A stretch of DNA of 64,000 nucleotides from positions 44,224,569 to 44,288,568 of the forward strand of contig NC_088776.1 of assembly GCF_954871325.1 (NCBI RefSeq), read 5' to 3'. Below, piece after piece: positions 24,746 through 37,744 of the stretch. The stretch comes from Gordionus sp. m RMFG-2023 (Eukaryota > Nematomorpha > Gordioida > Chordodea > Parachordodidae). The stretch's first letter is position 1. Every line of letters starts with the position of its first letter. The notes under the pieces are model-generated. The model did no database searches and was not told the DNA's origin. It saw only the letters and a program-made list of their open reading frames with translations. A program made the translations under genes and the position numbers.

Positions 24746-24934
24746 GAGCCCCCTGAGATTGTTAAGACTAACGACGTTCCTGGAACGACGTTCTTTTTAT
24801 TTTTGACAAATTTTTAAAGTTCACGCTTTCCCTTTTTTGATGAACACGTTACTTTACAATGTTAGAAAATATTATTTTCATTCATTTGACATAAAAAATG
24901 TTAATTTAAAATTGAATTTTTTAATAATACTAGT
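24746..24934. mobile_element. Terminal fragment of a hAT-like element (AACGTTC-rich)
   Basis: AACGACGTTCCTGGAACG is followed by TTGACAAATTTTTAAAGTTC and ATTTTCATTCATTTGACA. The same order (AACGACGTTCC, TTTGACAAACTTT, TTTTATTCATTTGAT) occurs at the outer end of the hAT fossil at 46800-48230. A third piece lies at 33535-33650. This is a solo terminal fragment of that family, cut on its right by the inverted-repeat unit at 24935. Confidence 0.5.
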
Positions 24935-27900
24935 AGAAAGCCCGTCAAAAATGACGGGGAATGAGATTTTTATTTATTTTTTTACGATAGATGTCATGCC
25001 AGATCCAAGCTCACAATATTAGGAATCATATAATTATTAAAAAGTTTATCCAGCCCAGCTCAACCCTTAATAATTTGTAAAAAAATATTCCCATGTCAGG
25101 TGCATAATATAAATTTTGAGGTTCCAAGCCCTGTCGTATCCAATATAATTTTGAAAATTTTTTTCCACCTCGGAGATAGTTAAATTTTTAATTGACTTAT
25201 CATCATATGAAGGGGAATTATGTTTAAGATATAAAAAAAACATGTGAATTCCATATTAAGGGAAACTGGGAAGGCCTGGGCAAACCACTTATTAGAGAAT
25301 CATGACAAATATAATAAAAATAACCGACTCTTATACTTTTTGGTAATATGATCAGTTATAATTATATATAAAAAATAAATTGTTGTTTATTATATAGGGT
25401 TATTTTAACTTTTAGGATAAATTTAATGTATGTCTTGCATTTCCCAAATTATTTGTCTATATTTTATGTTAAGTAAAAAAAAATTCTATCTATTTAAATA
25501 ACAAAAATGCCATTAAACACGAATGAAACTTATATGCAAATTATATAAATATATTTTTTAAGTAAATATTTTTTATTGATATAAATTTAGGCTAATTTTT
25601 TTAAAAAATAATGAGGAATAATTATTATGTTGTGTATTTGATAAAATTAAGAGTAAATCCTTTTTGACATTTTTATTTTTGATGGGAAAAGCGACAAAAT
25701 AAATCTGGAAGGTTGTCTGGAAAGGAAATAATTAATGTACAATTTCATATCATTTAGGGTTGTAGATGAAAGTAATGACGGATTATCAAAGCAGTGTACA
25801 AACACAATACGTCCTGATAAACATGAGTCATATGCCTATGCCTTGGGATACTGGTAAAAGAAGAACGCAAAATGATATTTCTGTCAATGTCAGCATTGGT
25901 AGCCCCCTCTAAAATAGAATCATGAACGACAATGTTAACTCAACCATAAAAAGGTAGTAAGAATTGTTATATAGGCCACTACAGAACTACTGCATATTTT
26001 TCCATTAATAAAGTTGAAGAAAATGGCCGTACTGCACATTCAAGTTTGAACATTCCTCTAAATAATCATGAAAGTTTCTCAGAGAATCGGATAAAGTAAT
26101 ATTTATAATAACACCTAGTGAAGTGAATGATAGTACGGAATTGAATGCTTATATTTGTTAAAAAATAGGCAGAGGTGGCATAGGGATTGTGGTAGTGGTG
26201 ATAGAAATATCATTTGGAGGCAACTGGATGAAAATAAAATAAACATATAAATATAAAACATAAAATAAAAATAAATAAATAAACTTCCAGAGGAGTTAAT
26301 TTCAAGCGTAGTTTTTTATTATTTTAGCTACCAGTAACTCTAGAACGTGAAAGGCGTTTGTTTATTCGTCAATATTTTCTTTGCTTATCTTTAATAGATT
26401 CATCATGTTTTGTAGCAATGTGAGGGATTAAGGTTGGGTTAGCCTAGACAAATAAAGAAATCAGGCAAAAATATAAATAAACATTATTATTGAAATAAAA
26501 CGAACATTAAAATTCTGTAAACCAGTAGATGGGTCAATATTAGTTGCATATATCTAGTAGTTGGAGGGATATCATCAAAAAAAAATTTTTTTGGGGGGGG
26601 GGGAGGAGAGGGACTTATCAAGCCTATTATGCTATTCTAAAGGTTTGCATTTGTGCATTATTAATGGCTGATATATCAATATTTGAATAAGATGGGGATA
26701 GTTTTATAAAGTAAAAATAAAATAATTCTCAAGTAAAATCTATAAGGTGGAAATAAAATAAAATATACCATTCGGAGAGATCAAATGGCAAATTTAAAAA
26801 AAAATAATAGGATCCTTGTAAATAAGTATAGAATAATTTAAATAATATATAAATACCGTAATATGTATTATAAATATAAAATCATAAAAATAGAAAACCC
26901 CGTTTAGTATTTTTTATTGAAAGAATAAAAAGGAGTATTGTTAAAAAAGGTAGGAACCTTTAAATATATAATTTTAATTGAATAAAAATAAATATTGTAA
27001 TATATAATGATTTTTTAGAATAGATATAAAATCATATATAAAAATAATAATAATAAAAATAATATACTTGAGCATTATACAAATTAATCAGCAGGAATAA
27101 TAGAGAAATGGTGGATCCGACAAAATGGTTAGCTTTTAAAAAAGTAGGATCCTTAAAAATTGTTAAATTAATTTAGTTAAATTTTAAAAATGTACTTTGT
27201 ATAATTTTTAGTTAGACAAAATATTCATCAGAGATAAAAGGGTATATTGTGCGACCCAAGAAAATGGATGGCCTTAAAAATACGTAGGATGCTTTGAACT
27301 GATGAGGAGTCAATATACCACCTATCATTAAATGAGGTTAAGACAGGGCTTGAAAAAATATAAATGCAATGAACCTGAAGAGGAGTTAATATTAAGTTCA
27401 ACTCCCTAGAAATGTGGGAACATCATCAGAAGTTAAAATAAATGTATTCTATAATATAAAAGAGTATAAAAAAACATTTATGCATTTTTAATATATATAT
27501 AGGCTAACTTTATTTTGCGTTGTTAGTAGATTTTGTAGGGCCTCACGATCCCTGGAGCGTTTCTTTTTTTGATTGACGCCATCTTTTTCTTTTATTAATG
27601 ACGGATAAATCACCACCTGTACAATCATTAAGTGAGGTTAGGACATGGCTTGTTATCTAAAATAAAAACAAAAGTAAAATTAAAAAAAATATTAATGTAT
27701 TAAACCTGAAGAGGAGTCAATATTAGGTTAACCTCTCTAGAAATAGTGGGAATATCATCCACCTGAAGCTAAAATAGATGTATTGTAAAATAAAAAATAT
27801 AAATATTTTTAGTATATATAGATGAATAACTTTATTTTGCATTTGGTAGATTTTATTGGGCTTCACTTCATATGACCTAGTATAATTTTTTGCTTGAATA

Positions 27901-29325
27901 TGAGTTGAATTAAGAATTGAATGATATTTATTTTTTGATAAGCCCAGCCTTCGGCTGGAGTGTGCAGCCTGAGGTAGGGAAATAAGAGAAGATTAAATGG
28001 AAACAAAATAAATTAAAGGGAAAGATAAAGAAAATTAAAAAGTGAAGATAGGAAAGTGAAATGATGAGAAAGAGAAAGATAATAAAAGAAATTAAAAGGG
28101 AAAGAAAGAAAAGAGAATTTTAGTATTTTTTAAATTTTGATTTTTCCCATATTATTTGAGACTGTTGTTAAAATAATGAATGTTAGTGATATCTTTAGTA
28201 GAGATACATATATTGTCGGCATAGCATAGTCAGTCTACATTTTGTATGTTACTGAAAACTATTCTTTGAGTTAAAATATATATCTTTATAAAAATATTAA
28301 GATAAGACTAACATTTAACATTAAAAAATCCCAATCTAGGTTCAAGCCTACAATATCTGGAAAAAATATCCAAGCATCCAAGATCTTAATAATTTGAAAA
28401 ATTTTCTCAAGCCCACCTCAATCCCTAATAATTTTTTGAAACCAAGCCCAGAGATATTATGTTTATAATTAATGATATGTAAATCTCTGATTTACCAATT
28501 AGTCTACGGGTAAAATATATTACTTTATAAAAATAATAACATAAGACTAACATTTAACATTAAAAAATCCCAATATAGGTTCAAGCCTACAATATTTGGA
28601 AAAAATTTCCAAGCATCCAAGATTTTAATAATTTAAAAAGATTTTCTCAAGCCCATTTCAATCCCTAATAATTTTTGAAAACCAAGCCAATATTAATTTT
28701 GAGAAATATTTTTTAAGCCCAGTCCAACCCATAATAATTTTTAAAAAATTTTCCCAAGCCTAGAGTTATTAAATTTATTGAATTAACTCAGTTATGAATT
28801 TCTATATAAAATATTAATAATTTGTAATATTTAGTAAATAATGTATTACTTTGACAATTGGTTTTAATATGGCCTCCTGCAGTTGCACTAATTTTGAAAA
28901 AAATCATGTGAATTAGTAATAAGGGAAACTGAGAAAGCCTGAACAAAGCACTTATTAGAGAATCATGACAAAATAAGGTCTGCCCTAATATTATTTATGT
29001 TTTTTTTACATTTTAAACTAATTGGTAAATCAGATATTTATCCTTCACTTCATGTGATGATAAATCAATTAAAAATTTAACTATCTCCGAGGTGGGAATA
29101 AATTTTCAAAATTATATTGGATACGACTGGGCTTAGAACCTCAAAATTTATATTAGCTTGCACCTGACATGGGAATATCTTTTACAAATTATTAAGGGTT
29201 GAGCTGGGCTGGATAAACTTTTTAATAATTATATGCTTCCTAATATTGTGAGCTTGGACCTGGTATGACACTATCGTAAAAAATGAATAAAAATCTCATT
29301 CCCCGTCATTTTTGATGGGCTTTCT
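24935..29325. repeat. Repeat block bounded by a large inverted repeat
   Basis: The left arm 24935-25213 (AGAAAGCCCGTCAAAAATGA onward) is the inverse of the right arm 29040-29325. Between the arms lie about 3.8 kb without any open frame over 60 codons. Inside are imperfect direct repeats: about 27300-27560 against 27600-27870, with weaker copies near 26290-26460; GGATCC-containing units at 26780, 27110 and 27250; and a 243-bp duplication (28262-28450, 28507-28690). A further copy of the right arm lies at 32365-32730 with the same outer flank. The unit may therefore extend beyond the arm, and the pair may be two inverted copies rather than one element. Confidence 0.6.
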
Positions 29326-29357
29326 TAATAATTTGTAATATTTAGTAACTTTATAAA

Positions 29358-32345
29358 CTCTTACAAGTTAGCTTAGATATAACAAAAATGCCTTTTACTC
29401 TCAATTATATAACATTGACCATTAACGACGATCCATATTTAACATAACCCATTTATTCATAATTATCTTTATCCATAATTATACAACAACAATCTATATC
29501 TTAAAAAAATAATATAATATAATAAATCATAATTATCTAATTCTTCATTTCCCAAAGGTACAGCTGACATCTTATCCAATATCTTCCAATCTCCAACTAG
29601 GGGTTTTTCCTAACAATGAAACACACCCCGTGATCCTCATCTCTTCTTCTTTCCCCAAGGAAAACTTAATTCCCCTGTCTGAAAATAACTGACATTTTAT
29701 GCATTATATTAAATTTATTTCTTCTTTTTCAACAATTACAACACGCCCACCCTTCACAAGCCCAGCGTTCCTCTCTCTGTGGTGGTGTTGTATCCCCTCT
29801 CTCTGTGATGGTGTTGTATCGAATCACCTCTTTGAATTGTATCGAATCACCCCTTTGAATTGTATCGAACACCTTTTTGAATTGTATCGAGACGCCTTGA
29901 ATTGTATCGAATCATCTCTTTGAATTGTATCGAATTACCCCCTTGAATTGTATCGAACACCCTTTTGAATTGTATCGAGACGCCTTGAAGACGTTCAGGG
30001 AATTTATCGAATCGTCTTCCCTTATGATGATTTATAATATAATATCGCCGATACCTTTCTATATATAATCGCGAAAACACATATTATCGATAATGACATG
30101 TTCATTGGGTTATCTGCATTTATAATCTATGCAACATTAATATGGACAATGTAATATTAGCAAAACATAATAATTCATTCATTTTAAGACATTTGGGAAA
30201 TATGAGCTATAATACACATTATTTGGGTATGATTCATGGTAATTAAGAAATAATGATTTTACATATAATAATGTAATGTGAAAACATGGTCTATGTGTGA
30301 AAAGCAATTTCAACACATGTAATTTTCCTTCTGTCATGTGAAAAAAACAAAGCTACGTCTTTCTAAATATCTCCTAAAATTAATATAAAAATCCATCTTT
30401 ATGTATTACAAATAATTGCGAAACTTTGCCAAACAGATTATAAATAAAATTACAATACATACATATACAAATACATTTAATATTTTATATGAAGGAACAA
30501 ATATAATATGTAGAAAATACAATATTTTCCATCTAGGAATTACTCAGTATCCTAAGAAAAATAGACCATTTCTACCTAACTCTGTCATCACAATTAGCAC
30601 AAATTTACAAAAATGTAGAATGCAAAGTAACAAAAATTGAGAATATAATGGGCTATATGGTATATACGTAAAGAATTTATAATGTACCTTCACAATATAA
30701 AATAATTTGAGTCTTTTCTTTTAAAAAAATAGTTCATAAATAAATAGTAAAATGTGATATGTTATAAAATTATTACAAAGATAAGAAAATGTATTATGCA
30801 GCATAAATTTACAAAAAAAAATTTACACTAACAAAAACTTTCTCCAGTATGCAAACTAAACAATATTCTCACCTCAAGGCATACCCATCAACACGGGCTG
30901 ACCTTATCTGTAAAAATATTTTCCCTTCACATCATTGCATACCATAAAACAAATATAATAATTGCAAATATAACTTTTTATAAAATTTTATAATTTAAAA
31001 AAAAAATATATTAAATATAAAGATTTCATAATTTGGAAAAAAAAATATTATACCTCATCTAATATATCATATAACCTCCTATCCAATTTATATATATACT
31101 AAATGTAGACACTAAATCAAAATAACTATCCACCTCTAACATTGGATATTATTCGGACTTCCTCATACCTCAATTCTTTCAAATTATCATTCATAATTTA
31201 ATATATCATATGTGTAATTTACATTACACCCTATTTCATAAAAATGGTTTATTACCTCAAAATAAACAAAATTAATTACTTCAAAATAAACAAAATTTAA
31301 TATATCATATATATGTGTAATTCACATTACACCCTATTTCATAAAAATGGTTAATTACTTCAAAATAAACCACATTACCTCACCCTCAATATCCCTTAAT
31401 AACATATCAACCTTAATTGAAATTAAATTACAGATACCATATATTACCATTAATTATTAATAAATTATCCCACACATGTCCATCCCTTTAAAAACCCAAA
31501 ATGCATAATTGTAATACACTTTATTCCAAAAGTCCATTTCCATATATATTTTCCTAAATTTTAAATATTTAGCAATCCTTTCTGTCCTGCTGATCATGAG
31601 GTCTAGCTTCCTATGACGGAATACCTATAACACCGTTCAATGAGTTTTAAGGCATATCAAATAATAATCAAAATTGGATCTACCATATACATCTAGACAT
31701 AAGATAATATATCAAATATTACTGTCTAAATTCCTGATCTTATTTTCATATTCTTGCCTAATACCCATTACCTACTTTCTATCGTGATCTTTGTAACCTA
31801 AATATATAAAAGTATAGAAATCCTTAAACTCACCCCTTCTTGTATAGTGGTTATTACATTGCCTTGTCAAAATTTATTATGTAATATGTATACAACAAAA
31901 ATTTTGTTTTACTTTAAAACCGAATCAACCCACTCTTTCGCTCCTGGTCAGCTGGCAACACTCTTACAAGTTAGCTTAGATATAACAAAAATGCCTTTTA
32001 CTCTCAATTATATAACATTGACCATTAACGACGATCCATATTTAACATAACCCATTTATTCATAATTATCTTTATCCATAATAAAACAACAACAATCTAT
32101 ATCTTAAAAAAATAATATAATATAATAAATCATAATTATCTATCTTCATTTCCCAAAGGTCCACAGCTGACATCTTATCCAATATCTCCCAATCTCCAAC
32201 TAGGGGTTTTTCCTAACAATGAAATACACCCCGTGATCCTCATCTCTTCTTCTTTCCCCAAAGAAAACTTAATTCCCCTGTCAGAAAATAACTGACCTTT
32301 TATGCCTTATATTAAATTATTTCTTCTTTTTCAACAATTACAACA
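29358..32345. mobile_element. LTR-like, non-coding element (TRIM-like), 2988 bp
   Basis: Direct repeats of 386 and 385 bp (29358-29743 and 31961-32345) bound about 2.2 kb of internal sequence and are about 97% alike by eye. A 4-bp target duplication TAAA flanks the unit (29354-29357 and 32346-32349). The host sequence around the insertion can be recognised from a related copy at about 32741-32775. No gag or pol is recognised and no open frame exceeds about 80 codons, so it is a non-coding LTR-type relic or a non-autonomous element. The repeat ends are not a clear TG/CA pair and no primer-binding site was identified, so the LTR assignment is tentative. The similarity of the two repeats suggests a fairly recent insertion. 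Confidence 0.5.
29811..29990. repeat. Short tandem array with a higher-order pattern
   Basis: Eight copies of TTGTATCGA, spaced 18-25 bp apart, are separated by TTTGAA plus variable linkers. The linkers cycle (AATCACC, AACACC, GAGACGCC) and the cycle repeats, giving a higher-order unit of about 85 bp seen twice. The open frames on both strands here (29699-29923 and 30080-29847) are by-products of this array. Confidence 0.8.
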
Positions 32346-32364
32346 TAAACATTGGTATAAAAGA

Positions 32365-32950
32365 GAATCATGACAAAATAAGGTCTGCCTTAATATTATT
32401 TTTTGTTTTTTTTTACATTTTAAACTAATTGGTAAATTAGATATTTACCCTTCAGGTGATGATAAAAAATTTAACTATCTCCGAGGTGGGAAAAAATTTC
32501 CAAAATTATATTGGATACGACTGGGCTTGGAACCTCAAAATTAATATTAGCTTGCACGGGAATATCTTTTACAAATTAATAAGGGTTGATCTGGGCTTGA
32601 TAAACATTTTTATAATTATATGCTTCCTAATATTGTGAGATTGGACCTGGCATGAAACTATCGTAAAAAATGAATAAAAATCTCATTTCCTGTCATTTTT
32701 GATGGGCTTTCTTAATAATTTGTAATATTTAGTAAATAATTATTACTTTCCTATATATAAACATTGGTATAAACTCAAGACTTGATCAATGGACATGAGA
32801 ATATCTTTTACAAATTATTAAGAGTTGAGCTGGGCTTGATAAACTTTTTTATAATTATATGCTTCCTAATATTGTGCCTCCTACAGTTGCAGTAATTTTG
32901 AAAAAAATTTCCCAAGCCTAGAGATATAAAACCTCCTACAGTTGCATAGA
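32365..32950. repeat. Copies of the inverted-repeat arm
   Basis: 32365-32730 repeats the right arm of the 24935-29325 block in the same orientation, with its shared outer flank AATAATTTGTAATATTTAG. A second, shorter piece follows at about 32795-32880. The 60-codon open frame at 32456-32638 lies inside the repeat and is not a gene. Confidence 0.65.
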
Positions 32951-32999
32951 AAATTTAAGTTATTGGATCATCTGTTTGTAAATAAATAAATAAAATCAA

Positions 33000-34480
33000 C
33001 AAATAAAAAATAAATAAATAAATACGTAACGATGACATGGCGTCACGATGACGTAGTGAGGACATCGGAAAATTATAATATAGATATATTTTAATCAGCT
33101 GTTTCCTTTATCACATTTGAATTTTTTAACCAGTCACTCTTTGTCCTATAGTATAGTTTATTAATCTGAATATGTTATTTATATTTATAGATTAGCTTAA
33201 GCTTGGATGTTGTTATTTGATCATCTGATTCTGAATTAAATAAAATAATTACTTTACAATAACATGATATATTCAACAAACTATTACTATCCTTACCAAA
33301 TATTAAATGTGTCCAGTTTCAAAATCTTCAAGTTCTAATTTATACTTTCTTAATTTCTTAAGTTTTTATCAAGGGTTTTATATTTTAATAGTTGAACACA
33401 ATTAGTATTATAAATGTATTATAATAGTTTTTTGTATTATAAATTATTAAGAAATTTCTTTTTCAATAAATAAAAATAATTTCTTATTCATCCATTTAAT
33501 TTAATAAAAATTTTTTAAAAAATTTATTCATAAAGATTTGAACCAACGTGTTCCTTTTTTTTGAATATTGAACTGAACGCATTCGAATTTTGTCAATGAA
33601 CGTTGAACGCGTTCGAGATTTTTAGAAATGTTTATAGCACTACTTTTTACAAAATCATGATTATTTATTCCTTTTAGTGCTTCTAAATTAAGCGTTTTGA
33701 GTTATATATAAAATAATATTATACAATTTGGTAAAAGTTATTTTGCATTTTTTAATATTTAAAAAACACAAAATAAACGAGTTTTTTAGGATTTTAGTTG
33801 TTATTATTCCATATATACCACTTTTTTTAAAAATATATTACCATATATTTGGTATAATATACCATTTAAGCATTACTACTTTTTATGATTATACTGGGGA
33901 ATTGAATGGAAGCTTCACTTTTTAATATTTATTCACCACTTTAATAGTTAAAACGAGTTTGAGACACTGACTCCTTTATTATATTAATTTATAATTCACA
34001 AAGAATTCCAAAAAAATATACTTCAAACAAAAATAATATAATTTCTACTTTTTCACGCCTTATATATCTTATCTTGTACATTACTAAAATAAATGTAAAT
34101 TTATTAATAATCTTCTAAAATTATAAAAATAAAGTATGTTAATCTTGACAAATAATAATGACTTGATATCAAATAAAAATAACTTTTAAATAAAAGAATG
34201 ACTACGCGCATGATAATCAAAAAAAATATTTGTCCCCAAAAATATGGATGAAATGACAGAATTAATGATCTATAAAAAAAGAAATATACTGTGTTAAACC
34301 CATTTATTAATTTACTTTTTACATTTTTATTCTATATTATACTGTTGACTCCCCTGATACATGTAACAGATATATAATTTTAAAACTGGTAGACCTTTTT
34401 CGCTTTACTACCATAAAGCAAATTAGATTAATTATTATCTTAAAAAAAGGTGAGTATAATATTTATTCGTAAAGCAATTA
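33000..34480. other. A+T-rich stretch with a hAT terminal fragment
   Basis: An AACGTTC-rich fragment related to the 24746 and 46800 termini occupies about 33535-33650. The rest is A/T-rich and shows no gene. A short GC patch at 33045-33066 (CGATGACATGGCGTCACG and neighbours) contains TGACG words, but nothing shows it is a regulatory site. Confidence 0.35.
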
Positions 34481-34589
34481 TATATATTGTGTCCCAAAAC
34501 TGCTACTATTTTTTTTCCCAACATGTAAAAAATGGATTTATTATTATTTTTTTTAAATTTTAAACATCAACATTTAAAATTAATTTGAG

Positions 34590-35580
34590 TCAAATGTTAT
34601 TTTTCTAAGCTGATGTATAAAATGTCCGCCATTAGTTCGAATACATTCTCTAAGGTCATTTCGCCATTCATTGATCACATGAGCAAGAATTCTTTGATCA
34701 AATCGATTCCATTCCTCCAAAAATCGTTGTTTGAGATGGTCAACGTCGCGCATGCGGGTTTGATAATCACGTTCTTGTAGGACGCTCCATGTCTTGTGTC
34801 GACAGGATTGAGATCAAGCCTATTGGTGGCTAAGGAGCTGGTGTTTCTCTGACTTGGTGAAATGGAGCACTGTCCTGCTGTAGTATGGAAAAGTCATTGC
34901 CCCACAATTTATTGATAGCAGGCAGTAAATTATCACCTAGTAAAACGATAACATTCATTATTAATTTTGATCACTGGATCGATAAATATGAGCTCTGTAC
35001 AGCCAAGACTTTATACCCCAACTGAAACTATGACCGATTTAGAGAAATTTAAAGGAGTACGAATCAATAGATTGGATACAACTTATTTCTCATTGGACCC
35101 GTAAAATACCCCCTTATCATTTTGAAAATTTACTGGTGCAGCTACTGTAAAAAGCTTTTCACCCGTGAATTGCATGAAATAACTTTTGATGTATTTTCGT
35201 ATAAGCTGTTTGATACGTACCAGGCGGATAATCTTATAATCAGGTCCTGGTATTGTTTGTTTTTTAAAAATTTCAGCTGCAGCGCTTTGTAAATCCGATA
35301 CAATGAAGTTCACAAAATACCAATTCGATACTTGATGAATTGTTTTGTTGTGAGTACTAGGTCAGTTTTATTGACTCAATACGAGTGTTTGAACAGGACT
35401 AACATTTTCCACAGCACGTGTGCATTGTCAACCACCACTATACCTTTTTTATGTTGATCCGGTAGCAACAGTTTTTACAATCAATCGATTCAAGATTGCG
35501 ATGCGATAAAGTCCTACTAGGAAATTCCTTCAAAAATCTATTGGTTGAGTAATCTTAATGTCTTAAAATTTTAATCACTA
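34590..35580 (-). mobile_element. Tc1/mariner transposase fossil
   Basis: Minus-strand pieces follow the family order. EKLFTVAAPVNFQNDKG (about 35160-35110) equals the EKLFTVE and NxQNDR block. It is followed by KSVMVSVGV (about 35045-35015), LQQDSAPFHQ (about 34890-34860, the second catalytic Asp region) and LDLNPVD (about 34815). The C-terminal VDHLKQRFLEEWNRFDQ and NGGHFIHQL lie at about 34745-34620. The residue before EKLFTV is Gly where the family has its first catalytic Asp. Several frame changes and stops separate the pieces. Terminal inverted repeats were not paired with confidence, so the edges are approximate. Confidence 0.8.
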
Positions 35581-36256
35581 AAGTCATCTTTTCTGAAAAT
35601 CATTTTGTTTTATTATCGTCGGCTTAAATGGAAATGATGTTATCATGACTTTGTATTTTTTATAGTAAGTAAGGAAGGTATACAATCTGCAAAAAATAAT
35701 TTTTATCTTTTTATGCTGGAAAGTTTGAACTTTGTTTGTCCAACTTTGAATGTTAAATGTGCATAACTATGGAAATTTGTAAAATTTTATTGAATTACTA
35801 TTGGAATTGACAGATTTATTTCAAAATAAAAAGAGTACAGTTCAATGGAATAAAACTATAAACTAACAATCTTTTTTAAAAAAAATAAAGTAATATATGT
35901 TGAATAAATCATGAGAATATATTTAAATATTAACGAGTTAGTTTTACATAAATAAATATTTAAATATTAATTTCAATATTGGTATTATTAATATTCCTCT
36001 CTCAAAAGATGTTCTTTGTAGTAATTCTTATCTATTTTCTCATTGTTTTCATTGCTGATGCTTGTATTAGTTTATAACTGTTGTGATTTTCTTATCGGTA
36101 TCCAGTCCTTTTATTTGATCACTATCATCGTACTTTCTTATCGATTTTGTCTTATTTAATCATTATCATTTTATTTGGTTTATTAAGTTGATTCAGCAAT
36201 TATCTTAGTACAAATTTATCGTGTTATGTGATCTTTGATTTTTATATTGATCTTGT

Positions 36257-36446
36257 TAGTGTTGTTAAACAGCTCGATTTGTATATATTTTAAAAAAAGG
36301 CTAACTCAATATTTTAGACAAAAAATATCGTCTAGGCATCGAGATTTCCTTAATAGAGGCTTAAACTTTTGTGTCATCTATGAACAAAATCTTAAAGCCT
36401 GCATAAAATATTTCTGGATAAAAAAAATGAGTTAGCCAACAACACA
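36257..36446. mobile_element. Foldback hAT MITE, copy 3
   Basis: Begins TAGTGTTGTTAAACAGCTCG and ends GAGTTAGCCAACAACA, with the family's GGCTAACTCAATATTTTAG and CATCTATGA blocks inside. The right end is slightly shortened, and the 66-codon open frame over it is not a gene. Confidence 0.75.
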
Positions 36447-36493
36447 AGATCTTATGATCATTAGCCTTGATCTTGTTAGCTTATCGTTGGCAT

Positions 36494-36655
36494 TAGTGTT
36501 GTTAAGGCCCAATTTTTAGAAACGGCCCGATTAAGATTTTAGCTAAAATAATATTATGTAAGCCTCAAGATTTGGTAAATAATGGTAAACCTTTCTGCCA
36601 TCTATGAACCTCAAGGATTACAAAATATTAATTTAGCTAAGATCGACCCAAAGTT
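36494..36655. mobile_element. Foldback hAT MITE, copy 4, truncated
   Basis: Starts TAGTGTTGTTAAGGCCC and keeps the CCATCTATGAACCTC block. The right terminal repeat is missing. It lies about 50 bp from copy 3 in the same orientation. Confidence 0.65.
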
Positions 36656-37199
36656 CACAGAGATGTCTCGCTTAATCATTATCATTATTCATTGTTATTA
36701 TTATCATTGTCGAATTATTACAATCAATTGAAATAATTGAATTTAGAAAAAATTAATATATTGGTATAATTGAATTTAAAAATAAATTGATATATCCGAA
36801 TATTGGTGAAAAAATAGAAATATTGAAAAATAAAATTTTAATATTTGGAATGATAAATCAAATGGATGATTTTAATATTTGCGTTTTAAATTTTAATTTC
36901 TTTTCATTATCTTACTCAATATAATATTTTATCATTTTATTTAAATATTTATTAAAATTATTCAAAAAATTTTTAAATTTAAATTATTTATAATTTTTTA
37001 TTCTGGGATTCATGAGGAAAATCTAATCGAGTTTTGAATTTGAACCTTTTATTTCTCAGTTTAAATAGTGTGTTACCATATTCTTGATTAATTAATTTTT
37101 TTAACTCATAAGCATACCTTACATTACTCTTGTTTTATATTCTATTGATAAAGTTGATGTTGGTGTTAGCAATATTGTTCTATAATTGATTAAACTTAT

Positions 37200-37740
37200 T
37201 TGCGAACGTTATTATTTTTTATCTTCCAACAAATCTAAACCCCTAATAAACAACCTACAAATAGCCTTAATACCACTGATATTAACGACATACAATTATT
37301 ACGATCCAACGATAAATACGGAGGGCACGAATTGCTCGAAGCACTTTCAAGCCAAACCTTAGATAATCTCTTAACCAACAAACAACCGAGAGTTACTATA
37401 AGATTTAGACTTGGATGCTCACTTGCACAACCACACACATGCCACCAATTTAATTTACCCCTACATCCTAACGCCCAACATAGCCTTAACTGTACCCGTA
37501 GTCAAGGTTGTCATCTCCGTCATAAAGCAATCAATAAAATCATCCATTATGCATTTAATAAGGAAAAAATTCTCAACATCCTCGAACCAACTAACCTTTC
37601 ATTACAGGATGGCCTCAGACCCGACGGTTTAACCTGTACCCCCTGGTCCAACACAAATCCCTTATTTGGGACACAACCTGCATCTCTTCTTTTCCTTTCT
37701 CAATTAATTCTAACCCTTACTACCGGGGAAAATAAAAAAA
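37200..37740 (+). pseudogene. LINE C-terminal fragment
   Basis: An open frame from about 37310 reads KYGGHELLEALSSQTLDN, then VTIRFRLGCSLAQPHTC, HSLNCTRSQGCHLRHKAINK and EPTNLSLQDGLRPDG. After a frame shift near 37655 it continues LIWDTTCISSF. I recognise this as the C-terminal part of a reverse-transcriptase ORF common in invertebrate genomes: a Cys/His cluster, then HGLSC, RHxxxN, EPxGL, DGKRPDG, and W-D-x-T-C. The clade name is not certain. The RT part is absent here. The fragment at 49113 carries an RT of what seems to be the same family. Confidence 0.65.
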
Positions 37741-37744
37741 TTTA

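Noticed and set aside
24935-29325. A Polinton-type element, because of the long inverted repeats starting with AG
   Set aside because: No polymerase, integrase or capsid-like coding sequence is visible, and another arm copy shares sequence beyond the supposed end.
29811-29990. Regularly spaced short repeats resembling a CRISPR array
   Set aside because: Spacers are themselves repeated and only 9-16 bp, and the context is eukaryotic. It is a minisatellite.
33045-33066. TGACG-containing patch resembling bZIP binding sites
   Set aside because: Nothing nearby is transcribed as far as I can see, so there is no target to regulate.
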